Shown here piece after piece: positions 25,357 to 33,019 of a stretch of 35,045 nucleotides of DNA. Source of the DNA: Pseudomonadota bacterium (GTDB taxonomy: Bacteria > Bdellovibrionota_C > UBA2361 > OMII01); assembly GCA_026390555.1 (NCBI GenBank), contig JAPLFS010000017.1, forward strand, positions 1 through 35,045, given 5' to 3'. The position numbers and the translations under genes were made by a program. The notes beneath the pieces are model-generated. The model searched no databases. It saw only the letters and a program-made list of their open reading frames with translations, and was not told the DNA's origin. Each line of letters starts with the position of its first letter. Position 1 is the first letter of the stretch.

Positions 25357-26640
25357 ATGAGCGCCACAACACCATCGTATGAGTCCCGTAGCAGAAAGCT
25401 GAATGAAGTTGACCCTGAGATCTACAACCTAATCCAACGGGAAACGGAGCGCCAGGAGTACGGGCTTGAGATGATCCCAAGCGAGAACTTCGTCAGCGAG
25501 GCGGTGCTCGAAGCGATGAGCTCTGTACTGACTAATAAATACGCTGAGGGGCAACCTGGAAAGCGCTACTACGGGGGATGTCAGGTTGTTGATGAGGTTG
25601 AAAACCTTGCAAGCGCACGAGCGTGCGAGCTCTTCGGTGCTGATTTTGCAAACGTACAGCCGCACTCAGGTGTGCAGGCTAATCAGGCCGTGTTTGAGGC
25701 CTTCCTTAAGCCAGGCGATACCTTTATGGGATTGCGCCTTGATCAGGGTGGACACCTTTCGCACGGCAGTCCCGTAAATTTTTCTGGTCGGCACTATAAC
25801 GTAATTGGATACGGTTTGCGGCCATCGGACTGTCTAATCGATCCCGAGCAGGTCAGGTCACTCGCGCATCAACATAAGCCGAAGCTCATTATCGCAGGTG
25901 CTACAGCGTACTCCAGAAAGATCGATTGGAAGCTCTTCCGTGAAGTAGCAGATGAGGTTGGGGCTATTTTGATGGCAGATATCGCGCACTATTCTGGGCT
26001 GATCGCTGGGGGTGCATATCCATCACCAGTCAATTATGCCGATATCGTGACAACCACCACGCATAAAACTCTACGAGGTCCACGCTCAGGCATGGTGATG
26101 GGCAGGGAGATCCATCGCAAGGCGATCAATAAAGCCATCTTCCCTGGACTACAGGGTGGACCGCACATGCATACGATCGCTGCCAAGGCGGTTATGTTTA
26201 AGGAGGCACTTTCTCCTGATTTTAAGATCTATGCGGCGCGAGTTGTTGAGAATGCGCAAGCTCTCTCTGATGCTCTGATCAAACGTGGCTTACAGGTAGT
26301 ATCTGGTGGAACCGATAGCCACATGCTTGTGGTAGATCTGCGTCCAGTCGGTGTAACAGGTAAGGTAGGAGAGGAGACCTTGGATAGTGTTGGAATAACC
26401 GGCAATAAAAATACGGTTCCCTTTGATCCGCAGCCACCAGCTATCTGTAGCGGTGTGCGACTTGGAACTCCAGCCCTGACAACTCGCGGTATGGGGGTAA
26501 AAGAGATGGAACAGATAGCGGCTTTTATCCTAGAGGCGCTTAGAAACGTAGGAAATGAGGGTAACTTGAACTCGATACACAGTCGGGTACAGGAGCTCAG
26601 CAAGGGCTTTCCACTCTATAAGCATCGTCTCGTATCGTAG
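25357..26640 (+). CDS. glyA: Serine hydroxymethyltransferase
   Basis: GlyA converts serine and tetrahydrofolate to glycine and methylene-tetrahydrofolate in the cytoplasm, using PLP. The 427-residue protein shows ERQEYGLEMIPSENFVSEAV, NKYAEGQPGKRYYGGC, the PLP-lysine block TTTTHKTLRGPRSGM, and GVRLGTPALTTRGM near the C terminus. The start ATG 25357 follows CCGGAG. The gene heads the run glyA-nrdR-ribBA-nusB with short gaps of 14-15 bp, so these are likely one operon. Confidence 0.97.
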   Translation: MSATTPSYESRSRKLNEVDPEIYNLIQRETERQEYGLEMIPSENFVSEAVLEAMSSVLTNKYAEGQPGKRYYGGCQVVDEVENLASARACELFGADFANVQPHSGVQANQAVFEAFLKPGDTFMGLRLDQGGHLSHGSPVNFSGRHYNVIGYGLRPSDCLIDPEQVRSLAHQHKPKLIIAGATAYSRKIDWKLFREVADEVGAILMADIAHYSGLIAGGAYPSPVNYADIVTTTTHKTLRGPRSGMVMGREIHRKAINKAIFPGLQGGPHMHTIAAKAVMFKEALSPDFKIYAARVVENAQALSDALIKRGLQVVSGGTDSHMLVVDLRPVGVTGKVGEETLDSVGITGNKNTVPFDPQPPAICSGVRLGTPALTTRGMGVKEMEQIAAFILEALRNVGNEGNLNSIHSRVQELSKGFPLYKHRLVS

Positions 26641-26655
26641 GAAAGAGTAAAAAGC

Positions 26656-27141
26656 ATGTTCTGTCAAAAATGCAACTCTGAAAAAACATCTGTAACCGAT
26701 TCACGCAGCGACGCTGGGGCTATTCGCCGTAGGCGTGAATGCCAAGATTGTGGCTTTCGCTTTACAACCTACGAAAGGGTTGAGCTTATCTTGCCAGTTG
26801 TCATCAAAAAGGATGGTCGTCGCGAGATTTTTGATCGCGAGAAGATCTTGGGTGGATTCAGACGAGCCTGCGAGAAGCGCCCTGTAAGTACTGAGGCGAT
26901 CCATGCAGCGGTTGAAACGGTCGAAAAACGGGCGCAGGAGCTATGCCTAAAAGAGGTCGATAGCCGTGTCGTGGGTGAAGCCGTTATGGATGAGCTACGA
27001 AAACTCGATAAGATAGCATATGTGCGATTTGCCTCGGTATATCGTGAGTTCTCAGATGTAAATCAATTCGTTGATGCGCTGCAGAGCCTTGGAACACCAG
27101 GTAATGACGCCGAGACCGACAAGCAGATCGGCAACGGATAG
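26656..27141 (+). CDS. nrdR: Transcriptional repressor NrdR
   Basis: NrdR represses ribonucleotide reductase genes in response to bound ATP/dATP. The 161-residue protein has the zinc ribbon (CQKC near residues 3-6 and CQDC near 31-34) with the RRRRECQDCGFRFTTYER block, then an ATP-cone domain beginning at VIKKDGRREIFDREKI. The length and order match the family. It is encoded between glyA and ribBA, a common arrangement. No NrdR box was searched for here, because no nrd gene lies in the window. Confidence 0.96.
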   Translation: MFCQKCNSEKTSVTDSRSDAGAIRRRRECQDCGFRFTTYERVELILPVVIKKDGRREIFDREKILGGFRRACEKRPVSTEAIHAAVETVEKRAQELCLKEVDSRVVGEAVMDELRKLDKIAYVRFASVYREFSDVNQFVDALQSLGTPGNDAETDKQIGNG

Positions 27142-27154
27142 CTCTGGAAATCTC

Positions 27155-28390
27155 ATGGCTGTAACAATTAGTCATGCGGCAGATCCATTACCACTTGATT
27201 CATTTGAAGATGTGCTAGCCGACTTTAAGAGCGGTAAGGGCGTAATCGTTGTTGATGATAACGACCGCGAGAATGAGGGCGATATATTTTTTGCAACGGA
27301 GGCAGTCACGGCAGAGTCAGTCGCCTTCCTTATGACAGAGGCGCGTGGACTAATCTGCGTTAGTGTAGCCGGGGATATCGCGCACCGTCTAAACCTGCCC
27401 CTACAGGTGCTCAATAACAACTCCCAATTCCAGACCCCCTTTGCCATCAGCCTTGATCATAGAGACGTTGTGCCGTTCGGTGTAACCGCGGCAGCGCGCG
27501 CCTATACCATGCGCAAGATGATAGAGCCTGAGGCTTGCGCTAGTGACTTCGTTAGCCCCGGGCATGTATTTCCTCTTATAGCTAATGAAGCCGGGGTGCT
27601 GGGGCGCAAGGGGCATACTGAGGGGGTATTTGATCTAGCGCGTCTGGCAGGAATAACCCCCTCTGGAATCCTCTGTGAGATACTAAACGCCGACGGTAGT
27701 ATGGCGCGCGGGGCGCAGCTATTAGATTTTGCACGTAAGCATGGGCTCCGTATCACTAGCATCGAAGCGATCCGTAACTACAGGACCCTTAATGAGATAG
27801 CGGTGCGACAACTTAGTACAGGCGAGGTTACAACCGACTTTGGACCATTTCAGGCCACCGTATATGCAGATGATGTTGGTGGGAAGGAGCACCTGGCCCT
27901 TATACGGGGGGATCTAGCGGCGATGCCGACCTCGTATGCGCCCCTTGTTAGGCTACATTCAGAGTGTCTGACAGGGGATGTCTTCGGGAGCCGCAGATGT
28001 GATTGTGGGCAGCAACTCGCCGGCGCGATGCAGCTAATAGTGCAGGAGGGCGCCGGAATTATCCTCTACCTAAGGCAGGAGGGGCGTGGAATAGGGCTTG
28101 AGAATAAGGTCAGGGCCTATCAGTTGCAGGATCAGGGGCTCGATACCGTAGAGGCTAATCTGGAGCTTGGATTCGAGGCGGATGAGAGGGAGTTTGCGGT
28201 CGGAGCGCATATGTTATTGTCGATGGGAATTCGTGCAATTAGGCTTATTACGAACAACCCCCAGAAGGGCGAGGAGCTTGAGTGGTGTGGTATCTCAATA
28301 GTTGAGCGAGTTCCTATGATTGCGGCACCGGATCCGTGTAGCGCGCATTATCTCCGTACAAAACGGGATAAGATGGGGCATGTGTTGTAG
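27155..28390 (+). CDS. ribBA: Bifunctional DHBP synthase / GTP cyclohydrolase II
   Basis: RibBA supplies both precursors of riboflavin. The N-terminal DHBP synthase half (about residues 15-210) shows DDNDRENEGDIFF and the second-half block RKGHTEGVFDLARLAG. The C-terminal GTP cyclohydrolase II half (about 215-411) shows the zinc site in HSECLTGDVFGSRRCDCG and YLRQEGRGIGLENK. Both catalytic halves appear intact, unlike the many RibBA proteins that have lost one. ATG 27155 is chosen because the residues before it, down to 27071, come from nrdR in another frame. ribH, which usually lies between ribBA and nusB, is missing here. Confidence 0.95.
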   Translation: MAVTISHAADPLPLDSFEDVLADFKSGKGVIVVDDNDRENEGDIFFATEAVTAESVAFLMTEARGLICVSVAGDIAHRLNLPLQVLNNNSQFQTPFAISLDHRDVVPFGVTAAARAYTMRKMIEPEACASDFVSPGHVFPLIANEAGVLGRKGHTEGVFDLARLAGITPSGILCEILNADGSMARGAQLLDFARKHGLRITSIEAIRNYRTLNEIAVRQLSTGEVTTDFGPFQATVYADDVGGKEHLALIRGDLAAMPTSYAPLVRLHSECLTGDVFGSRRCDCGQQLAGAMQLIVQEGAGIILYLRQEGRGIGLENKVRAYQLQDQGLDTVEANLELGFEADEREFAVGAHMLLSMGIRAIRLITNNPQKGEELEWCGISIVERVPMIAAPDPCSAHYLRTKRDKMGHVL

Positions 28391-28404
28391 AGGATGAGAG
28401 CTGC

Positions 28405-28875
28405 GTGAAATCTAGACGTTTATGCCGCGAGGCGGCGCTGCAGGCGCTCTATCAATGTGATACTCTGGGCGATTTCTCACTAGTGAGATTTGAAACCTTT
28501 CTGGCGCATTTTCAGCTGCAGAATAATCTCGACTCAGAGGAGGAGGGTGAGGAGGAGAGTAAGGGCATTCAGGTAGATCAATTTTGCCGTGAGCTAGTCA
28601 TGGGAGTTATCGAACACTTAAGCTTTATCGACGAGCAGATAACCCTCGCCTCCGTTCACTGGAGCCTGAAACGTATGGCCAGGGTCGATCGGAATATCCT
28701 TAGAGTAGCGACCTATGAGCTAGCCTTTCGGCAGGATGTGCCAGTAAAGGTCAGTATTAACGAGGCAATCGAGATAGCCAAACGCTTCTCTGCGCCGGAG
28801 GCCCCGACCTTTATCAACGGGGTGCTCGATAAGATTGTGGCAAATTTACCGAAGCGCAGCGCTATTCCCGCTTAA
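28405..28875 (+). CDS. nusB: Transcription antitermination protein NusB
   Basis: NusB binds boxA RNA together with NusE (S10) in rRNA antitermination. The 156-residue helical protein starts SRRLCREAALQALYQCD and ends with the family block VSINEAIEIAKRFSAPEAPTFINGVLDKI. It has an extra acidic insertion (DSEEEGEEESKG, about residues 44-55). GTG 28405 is the start, 14 bp after ribBA. Its stop codon lies inside the first unit of a 15-bp tandem repeat. Confidence 0.93.
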   Translation: MKSRRLCREAALQALYQCDTLGDFSLVRFETFLAHFQLQNNLDSEEEGEEESKGIQVDQFCRELVMGVIEHLSFIDEQITLASVHWSLKRMARVDRNILRVATYELAFRQDVPVKVSINEAIEIAKRFSAPEAPTFINGVLDKIVANLPKRSAIPA

Positions 28876-28894
28876 GGGGGTCCCGCTTAAGGGG
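28866..28894. repeat. 15-bp tandem repeat spanning two convergent stop codons
   Basis: TCCCGCTTAAGGGG occurs at 28866-28879 and again at 28881-28894. Each unit holds the palindrome CTTAAG. The nusB stop TAA uses the first unit, and the minus-strand stop of the opposing membrane protein uses the second. Confidence 0.85.
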
Positions 28895-30527
28895 CGTTTA
28901 AAGGGGCACCTAATATCTTTATCTGCGCTATCGACCAGTCGTATTTGGTCTGTGCGGTCTGTCTAACGAAGAGGCAGCTTAGCGCTTCAGGGTGATTAAA
29001 AAGTATGCGCACATCGTGGTGCTCGCTGCGATATGGATAGCCATCCCTGGTAAAGAGTAGCGCCCCCTGCCAGGCAGGTAAGGTAATAATAGAGCGGGCC
29101 TTGGCCTCGTCGCACTCGCCCCCACTAATCAACACCCCACGCGGAAAATCTGTTGCATAACTCCCCGGCGAGATCTCTATCCCCTGAATGGTCGTTTCTG
29201 CTGGAAATCTAATGGTCAGCAGCTCATCACCAAACTGGTGCCCGCGACCTGTATAGAGACGCGTACCACCGAGGGCGCTATCTAGGGCAGTTGAGGTATC
29301 CCTTAGTGGAGTAAGCTCGTAGGTGGACCCAAAGGTAGCGCTATCCTGCATAGCTTGACGGGAGAGAGCTCTAAAGGGCTTTAGGTTGTCGAGCAGAAGG
29401 GGGTGCTCTATTAAGCCGTTCTTCAGCACAGAAGCGGAGGGTGAAAGCAGAATCTTATCAAGGTTAAGATCTCCTCGGTGCGCATAGCTACTTAGAATAG
29501 GGGAGCGCAGGGCGCTCGAAGCCACAAACGTTCCACAGATAGCGCAGAGCGCAATAGGCACTCCAACTAGCGATAGCGGATGCATAAGGGCCGCCACAGC
29601 TATTAACCAGGCGCTAGTACCGAGTAGTAGCGAGGTTAGCGACACGATCTCACCCCACGCAAGCATCCGTGAGAGGCTGGCAAGGGGTGAGATTAGGGCG
29701 TACTGCTTAGGCAGTATGGTATCACACGCAACTATGAGCGCAGAGAAGCTGGCGATTATTAAAAGGCTCCGGCCCGCATCGGTTGCTCTCTTTCTAAGGG
29801 CAAGTAACGCAAGCAGAGCCAGTATAGAGAGAGCGGCAGCGATAGGAGCATACAGCGCAGCAGAGGCCGCGTGATCAAGAACCTGTAAGGGATAATGTGG
29901 CCCAATTAGCTGAATTATAGGCAGCCCCTCACCACTAGTGGGAATAACATGCGAGCGCTCAGGATAATTAGGTAGGGGAGCCGCTGGCGCCATAAGTGCT
30001 ACCCAGAGGGCCGGTAGTAGCGCTAGCGCTAAGATAGCAGATCCTGCACGCATAGAGAGCGAACGGGCAGTGGAAGACCTTGCAAGAACTAGATGCGCAA
30101 ATACTAGTGCAAATAGAGCCGTTGGAAGTGCTGCCTGATTGGCACTTGAGGCGTTCTGAATGGAGACAAATAGCGCTACGAACCAAAGAGGAAGAACTTT
30201 GAGAGCGTAGCCATCTCTACAGGCGTTAATAAGAGCAAAGAGCATCATCGCAAGCAGTGGCGCCCAGGCTAGCGCCCCTAGCACAAATGGATCGCGTCCA
30301 ACCGAGCCAATGACGGCGAGGGTTGGAAGAGCGCTTGCTAGCCACAGTAGCATTGGAGCTTGGGCCAACTTAGGAGAGAGCTGTCGAAGTACCAAAAAAG
30401 TGCCGCATAGGATCGTTAGTAGCTGTGTTGTTAATACCTCATTGGCGGTAAAGGGTGCTAGAGTTGCCATTAATAAGTGCAACTGGATCGAGAAAAAGAG
30501 CCGGCAGAGATAGTAGATAAGCTGCAA
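28887..30527 (-). CDS. Polytopic membrane protein with C-terminal discoidin-like domain, unclear 5' end
   Basis: The frame encodes 546 residues with about ten membrane segments up to residue 350, then a soluble domain of about 190 residues. The end of that domain (LTIRFPAETTIQGIEISPGSYATDFPRG followed later by ALSCLFVRQTAQTKYDWSIAQIKIL) resembles a discoidin (F5/8 type C) beta-sandwich, a fold that often binds glycans. The membrane part suggests a GT-C-like or other surface-glycan enzyme, but no catalytic motif is clear. The frame's only long start is TTG 30527. A better-placed ATG at 30561, preceded by AAGGTG and 9 bp after the upstream stop, opens a different frame (MSKIFALLGFLIAAYLLSLP) that stops after about 40 codons. 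A frameshift near 30440-30500 is possible. Confidence 0.6.
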   Translation of the reverse strand: MQLIYYLCRLFFSIQLHLLMATLAPFTANEVLTTQLLTILCGTFLVLRQLSPKLAQAPMLLWLASALPTLAVIGSVGRDPFVLGALAWAPLLAMMLFALINACRDGYALKVLPLWFVALFVSIQNASSANQAALPTALFALVFAHLVLARSSTARSLSMRAGSAILALALLPALWVALMAPAAPLPNYPERSHVIPTSGEGLPIIQLIGPHYPLQVLDHAASAALYAPIAAALSILALLALLALRKRATDAGRSLLIIASFSALIVACDTILPKQYALISPLASLSRMLAWGEIVSLTSLLLGTSAWLIAVAALMHPLSLVGVPIALCAICGTFVASSALRSPILSSYAHRGDLNLDKILLSPSASVLKNGLIEHPLLLDNLKPFRALSRQAMQDSATFGSTYELTPLRDTSTALDSALGGTRLYTGRGHQFGDELLTIRFPAETTIQGIEISPGSYATDFPRGVLISGGECDEAKARSIITLPAWQGALLFTRDGYPYRSEHHDVRILFNHPEALSCLFVRQTAQTKYDWSIAQIKILGAPLNAP

Positions 30528-30570
30528 TCAAGAACCCAAGCAGAGCGAAAATTTTTGACATCACGGCACC

Positions 30571-32781
30571 TTATTGAGTCTTATTGAGATCGAACGTAGA
30601 GATGAAACGCTGTAGGGGTGAGATGCTCTTGATAGTGACCGCTTGCCCAAGCGGGCACTCGGAGAGTTCAATCAGAGAGATATTTGGCGCAGCTTTATAT
30701 GGCTTCAGTGTGCAGTGAGAGCTAGTTAAAAATGGAAAGTAGGTAAATTTAATAACTACTCTATCCGTTTTTGGTGTCAGGGTGAGTGAGTTGTTGGTAA
30801 ATGTAATGTTTGTAGCCTCGCCCAAGAGGGCATAGTTCGGTGTAAACCCTACCCGTTTGTACAGGGTAAATTTATCCCCATGCCAGACCCGCTTGTAGTC
30901 GTTTTGATGCGTATGGAAGAATGCGAGCCAGCTCGGTTCATGCGCCAGTACAACTGAGGCGTTCATCAGGTCGAGGTACTCAGCAACTCCGGCCGCCCCC
31001 CTTTTAATAAAGCTCTCTGGGATCGGTTGCTTATATCGCCAGATATTATGGGCGTAGCTACTTGCAACGAGGGGCACCCCGGTCCAGAAGGTAAGTGGGG
31101 CCAGGTGACCACCGCTAAGCTCATGTAGTACGCAGCCAGAGAAGACCCCTCTGCTGCCATCTGCAGTGTGGGTTGAAAGAGCACCGATCAAATCATCTAC
31201 AGCTCCGTTTTTAAAGCGGTAGATCTCGGTTGATTGATTTAGGACTATAGCTGATGCAGCAAGGGGAGAGAGTAGGAGGAAGCTTCCAGCGATGCTGCCG
31301 GCTAATCTATAGAGCTTCCCATCTTTAAACGAGGTGAATAGCGCCGTCAGATAACGCGCAACAGGAAAGGTGAGCAGGAGGGCGGCGATAATCACCATCC
31401 TATCAAGCTCAAGTTGTGGTTTAAGTGAAACTCCAAAGGTTCCTAAAAATATGAGCCAGCCGATAATAAGAGCAAATCCAACGCGAACTACCCCAGTTAG
31501 GGTTAAGAGGGCCGGTAGAGCAAATACAAGTAAGAGTGGGTTTATTGAGATCGCTTGGGTATGGAGCTCCCTTAGTGCCCTCTTAATATCGAGGGAGCCA
31601 GCTCTATGACGAAAGTCCCGTTGATCCTGCGGTAGCGCGGGGTCTGGAGATCCTAGCGTTTGGATCTGAGATGCAGATGGTGCGCCAGAACCCTCTGCAT
31701 TGAGAAAGTTTCCAACGTTTGAAACCTTATACATCATAGCTATCCAGGGCAGGTTAAGGCAAATGAGCAGCAACACCGCTACGAGATGACGGGGGGAGCG
31801 TATTAGACGGGCAGCTCGCGCGAGGGCCAGTAACCCGAGGGGCGAGATAGCCAGCATCGAGGGAGACCATAAGAAGGTCAGGGTTGTAACGACTACTAGG
31901 AGTGCGATCTGGCGCCAGCTCGGTTTCTTATCGTTTAGAAACTTAATGGAGAGAGCCACACAGAGTGGGAATAGGGTAGCGCTTACAAGGAAGCCCATCG
32001 TGCCGTATTTTAGCCCCCAGCGGTACCACAATAGGCCGCTACTAACCGAGAGTATTGCGGCAACGGCAGCCGTAGTTCGTCCGCCACCAAAGGTACGTGC
32101 TGCCAGGTAGCTTGCTGCGGGTAGGAGTAGCCAGAGAAAAGATACTACGATGATGTTGTATATAGATTCGACCGGAAAGAGATAGACCAATGGAGCGGCG
32201 AGGAGAAAGGCATTCAGCGCCCCCGTTGCAAAGAAGTCCCTGGCATCTATCCCTGCATTCCATAAGGGGTACCAGAATGGGATCGAGGGAAAGTTCTCTT
32301 TAAGAAGCCGTAGGCGAAAGAGGAACATCGTGTGGTCATCAGAGATAAGTAGCTCGCCCTGTGAGGTTAATACGAAGGACCAGATTAGAATCCCGAGTGA
32401 TAGAATGAGCCACGTTTTAAGTAAGATTGCTGAGCTTGACCTTCTTAATATTAGATAACAGAGCCCGGCCGAGAGCAGCAGCTCTCCCCGAATAAATGGA
32501 CCTTGAAAGAAGCCCCAAGGCCTAGAGAGCCAGTCTGAGAAGAAGATAAACACTAGCCCCGCTGTCCATACAACAGGGTGAGAGAGCTCTTTAGTATTCG
32601 GAAGGCGATTTTGACGTAGTAGGGAGTATGAGGTAACTACTATAGCTAGTAGGAGTCCGAGCACGACTGGAAAGCGCCCAGCCGGTATTATCACCGCAAG
32701 GTCAGGGCTCCAGAAGCGCCAAGCGCCCCCTGCAAGGCCAAGTACGATCAGGAGCAGAGCTGAGGATGCCGCGATATTCAT
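30571..32781 (-). CDS. Large polytopic membrane protein, probable GT-C-like glycan enzyme
   Basis: This 736-residue protein has about twelve hydrophobic segments, then a periplasmic tail from about residue 545. The first large loop, after the fourth or fifth segment, reads LLISDDHTMFLFRLRLLKENF and then PFWYPLWNAGID. The acidic and His residues after a membrane helix, followed by the W-x-P-x-W-x-x-G block, resemble membrane proteins of the PTPS-related/GT-C superfamily that use lipid-linked sugars. The acceptor and donor are unknown. The stop is 9 bp before the ATG at 30561 of the next gene, so the two are probably translated together. Both run opposite to nusB and to the VWA gene. Confidence 0.7.
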   Translation of the reverse strand: MNIAASSALLLIVLGLAGGAWRFWSPDLAVIIPAGRFPVVLGLLLAIVVTSYSLLRQNRLPNTKELSHPVVWTAGLVFIFFSDWLSRPWGFFQGPFIRGELLLSAGLCYLILRRSSSAILLKTWLILSLGILIWSFVLTSQGELLISDDHTMFLFRLRLLKENFPSIPFWYPLWNAGIDARDFFATGALNAFLLAAPLVYLFPVESIYNIIVVSFLWLLLPAASYLAARTFGGGRTTAAVAAILSVSSGLLWYRWGLKYGTMGFLVSATLFPLCVALSIKFLNDKKPSWRQIALLVVVTTLTFLWSPSMLAISPLGLLALARAARLIRSPRHLVAVLLLICLNLPWIAMMYKVSNVGNFLNAEGSGAPSASQIQTLGSPDPALPQDQRDFRHRAGSLDIKRALRELHTQAISINPLLLVFALPALLTLTGVVRVGFALIIGWLIFLGTFGVSLKPQLELDRMVIIAALLLTFPVARYLTALFTSFKDGKLYRLAGSIAGSFLLLSPLAASAIVLNQSTEIYRFKNGAVDDLIGALSTHTADGSRGVFSGCVLHELSGGHLAPLTFWTGVPLVASSYAHNIWRYKQPIPESFIKRGAAGVAEYLDLMNASVVLAHEPSWLAFFHTHQNDYKRVWHGDKFTLYKRVGFTPNYALLGEATNITFTNNSLTLTPKTDRVVIKFTYFPFLTSSHCTLKPYKAAPNISLIELSECPLGQAVTIKSISPLQRFISTFDLNKTQ

Positions 32782-33019
32782 GTATACATAGTGCTGTAGG
32801 GTGCCGCTTCAAAGGTAACACTCTATAACGGCTGCGGAGGGGGGTCAAAAGGCTAGTTATTATGGTTCCTCACCAATAAGTGTGGGTACTAAGAGCAGTT
32901 TCAGTTCCCGTTCCAGCGGTAAGCACAAATTGATACATTTTAACCACCTACAAGCTATACTGCGGTGAATAGTTAAGAAAATTAGCACTTTGGCCGATAT
33001 CTGTGTTGGGAGGCGAAGA
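32782..33019. other. 238-bp divergent intergenic region
   Basis: This gap separates the minus-strand membrane protein from the plus-strand HEXXH-VWA gene. It contains the ribosome-binding site GGGAGG (33008-33013) of the latter. TTGATA (32930) and TATACT (32956) are 20 bases apart, too far for a normal promoter. No other signal is clear. Confidence 0.5.

Noticed and set aside
27071-27154. Upstream start for ribBA
   Set aside because: The extra 28 residues are nrdR read in another frame and do not resemble DHBP synthase.
32930-32961. TTGATA and TATACT as a promoter for the VWA gene
   Set aside because: The spacer is 20 bases, beyond the usual 16-18.
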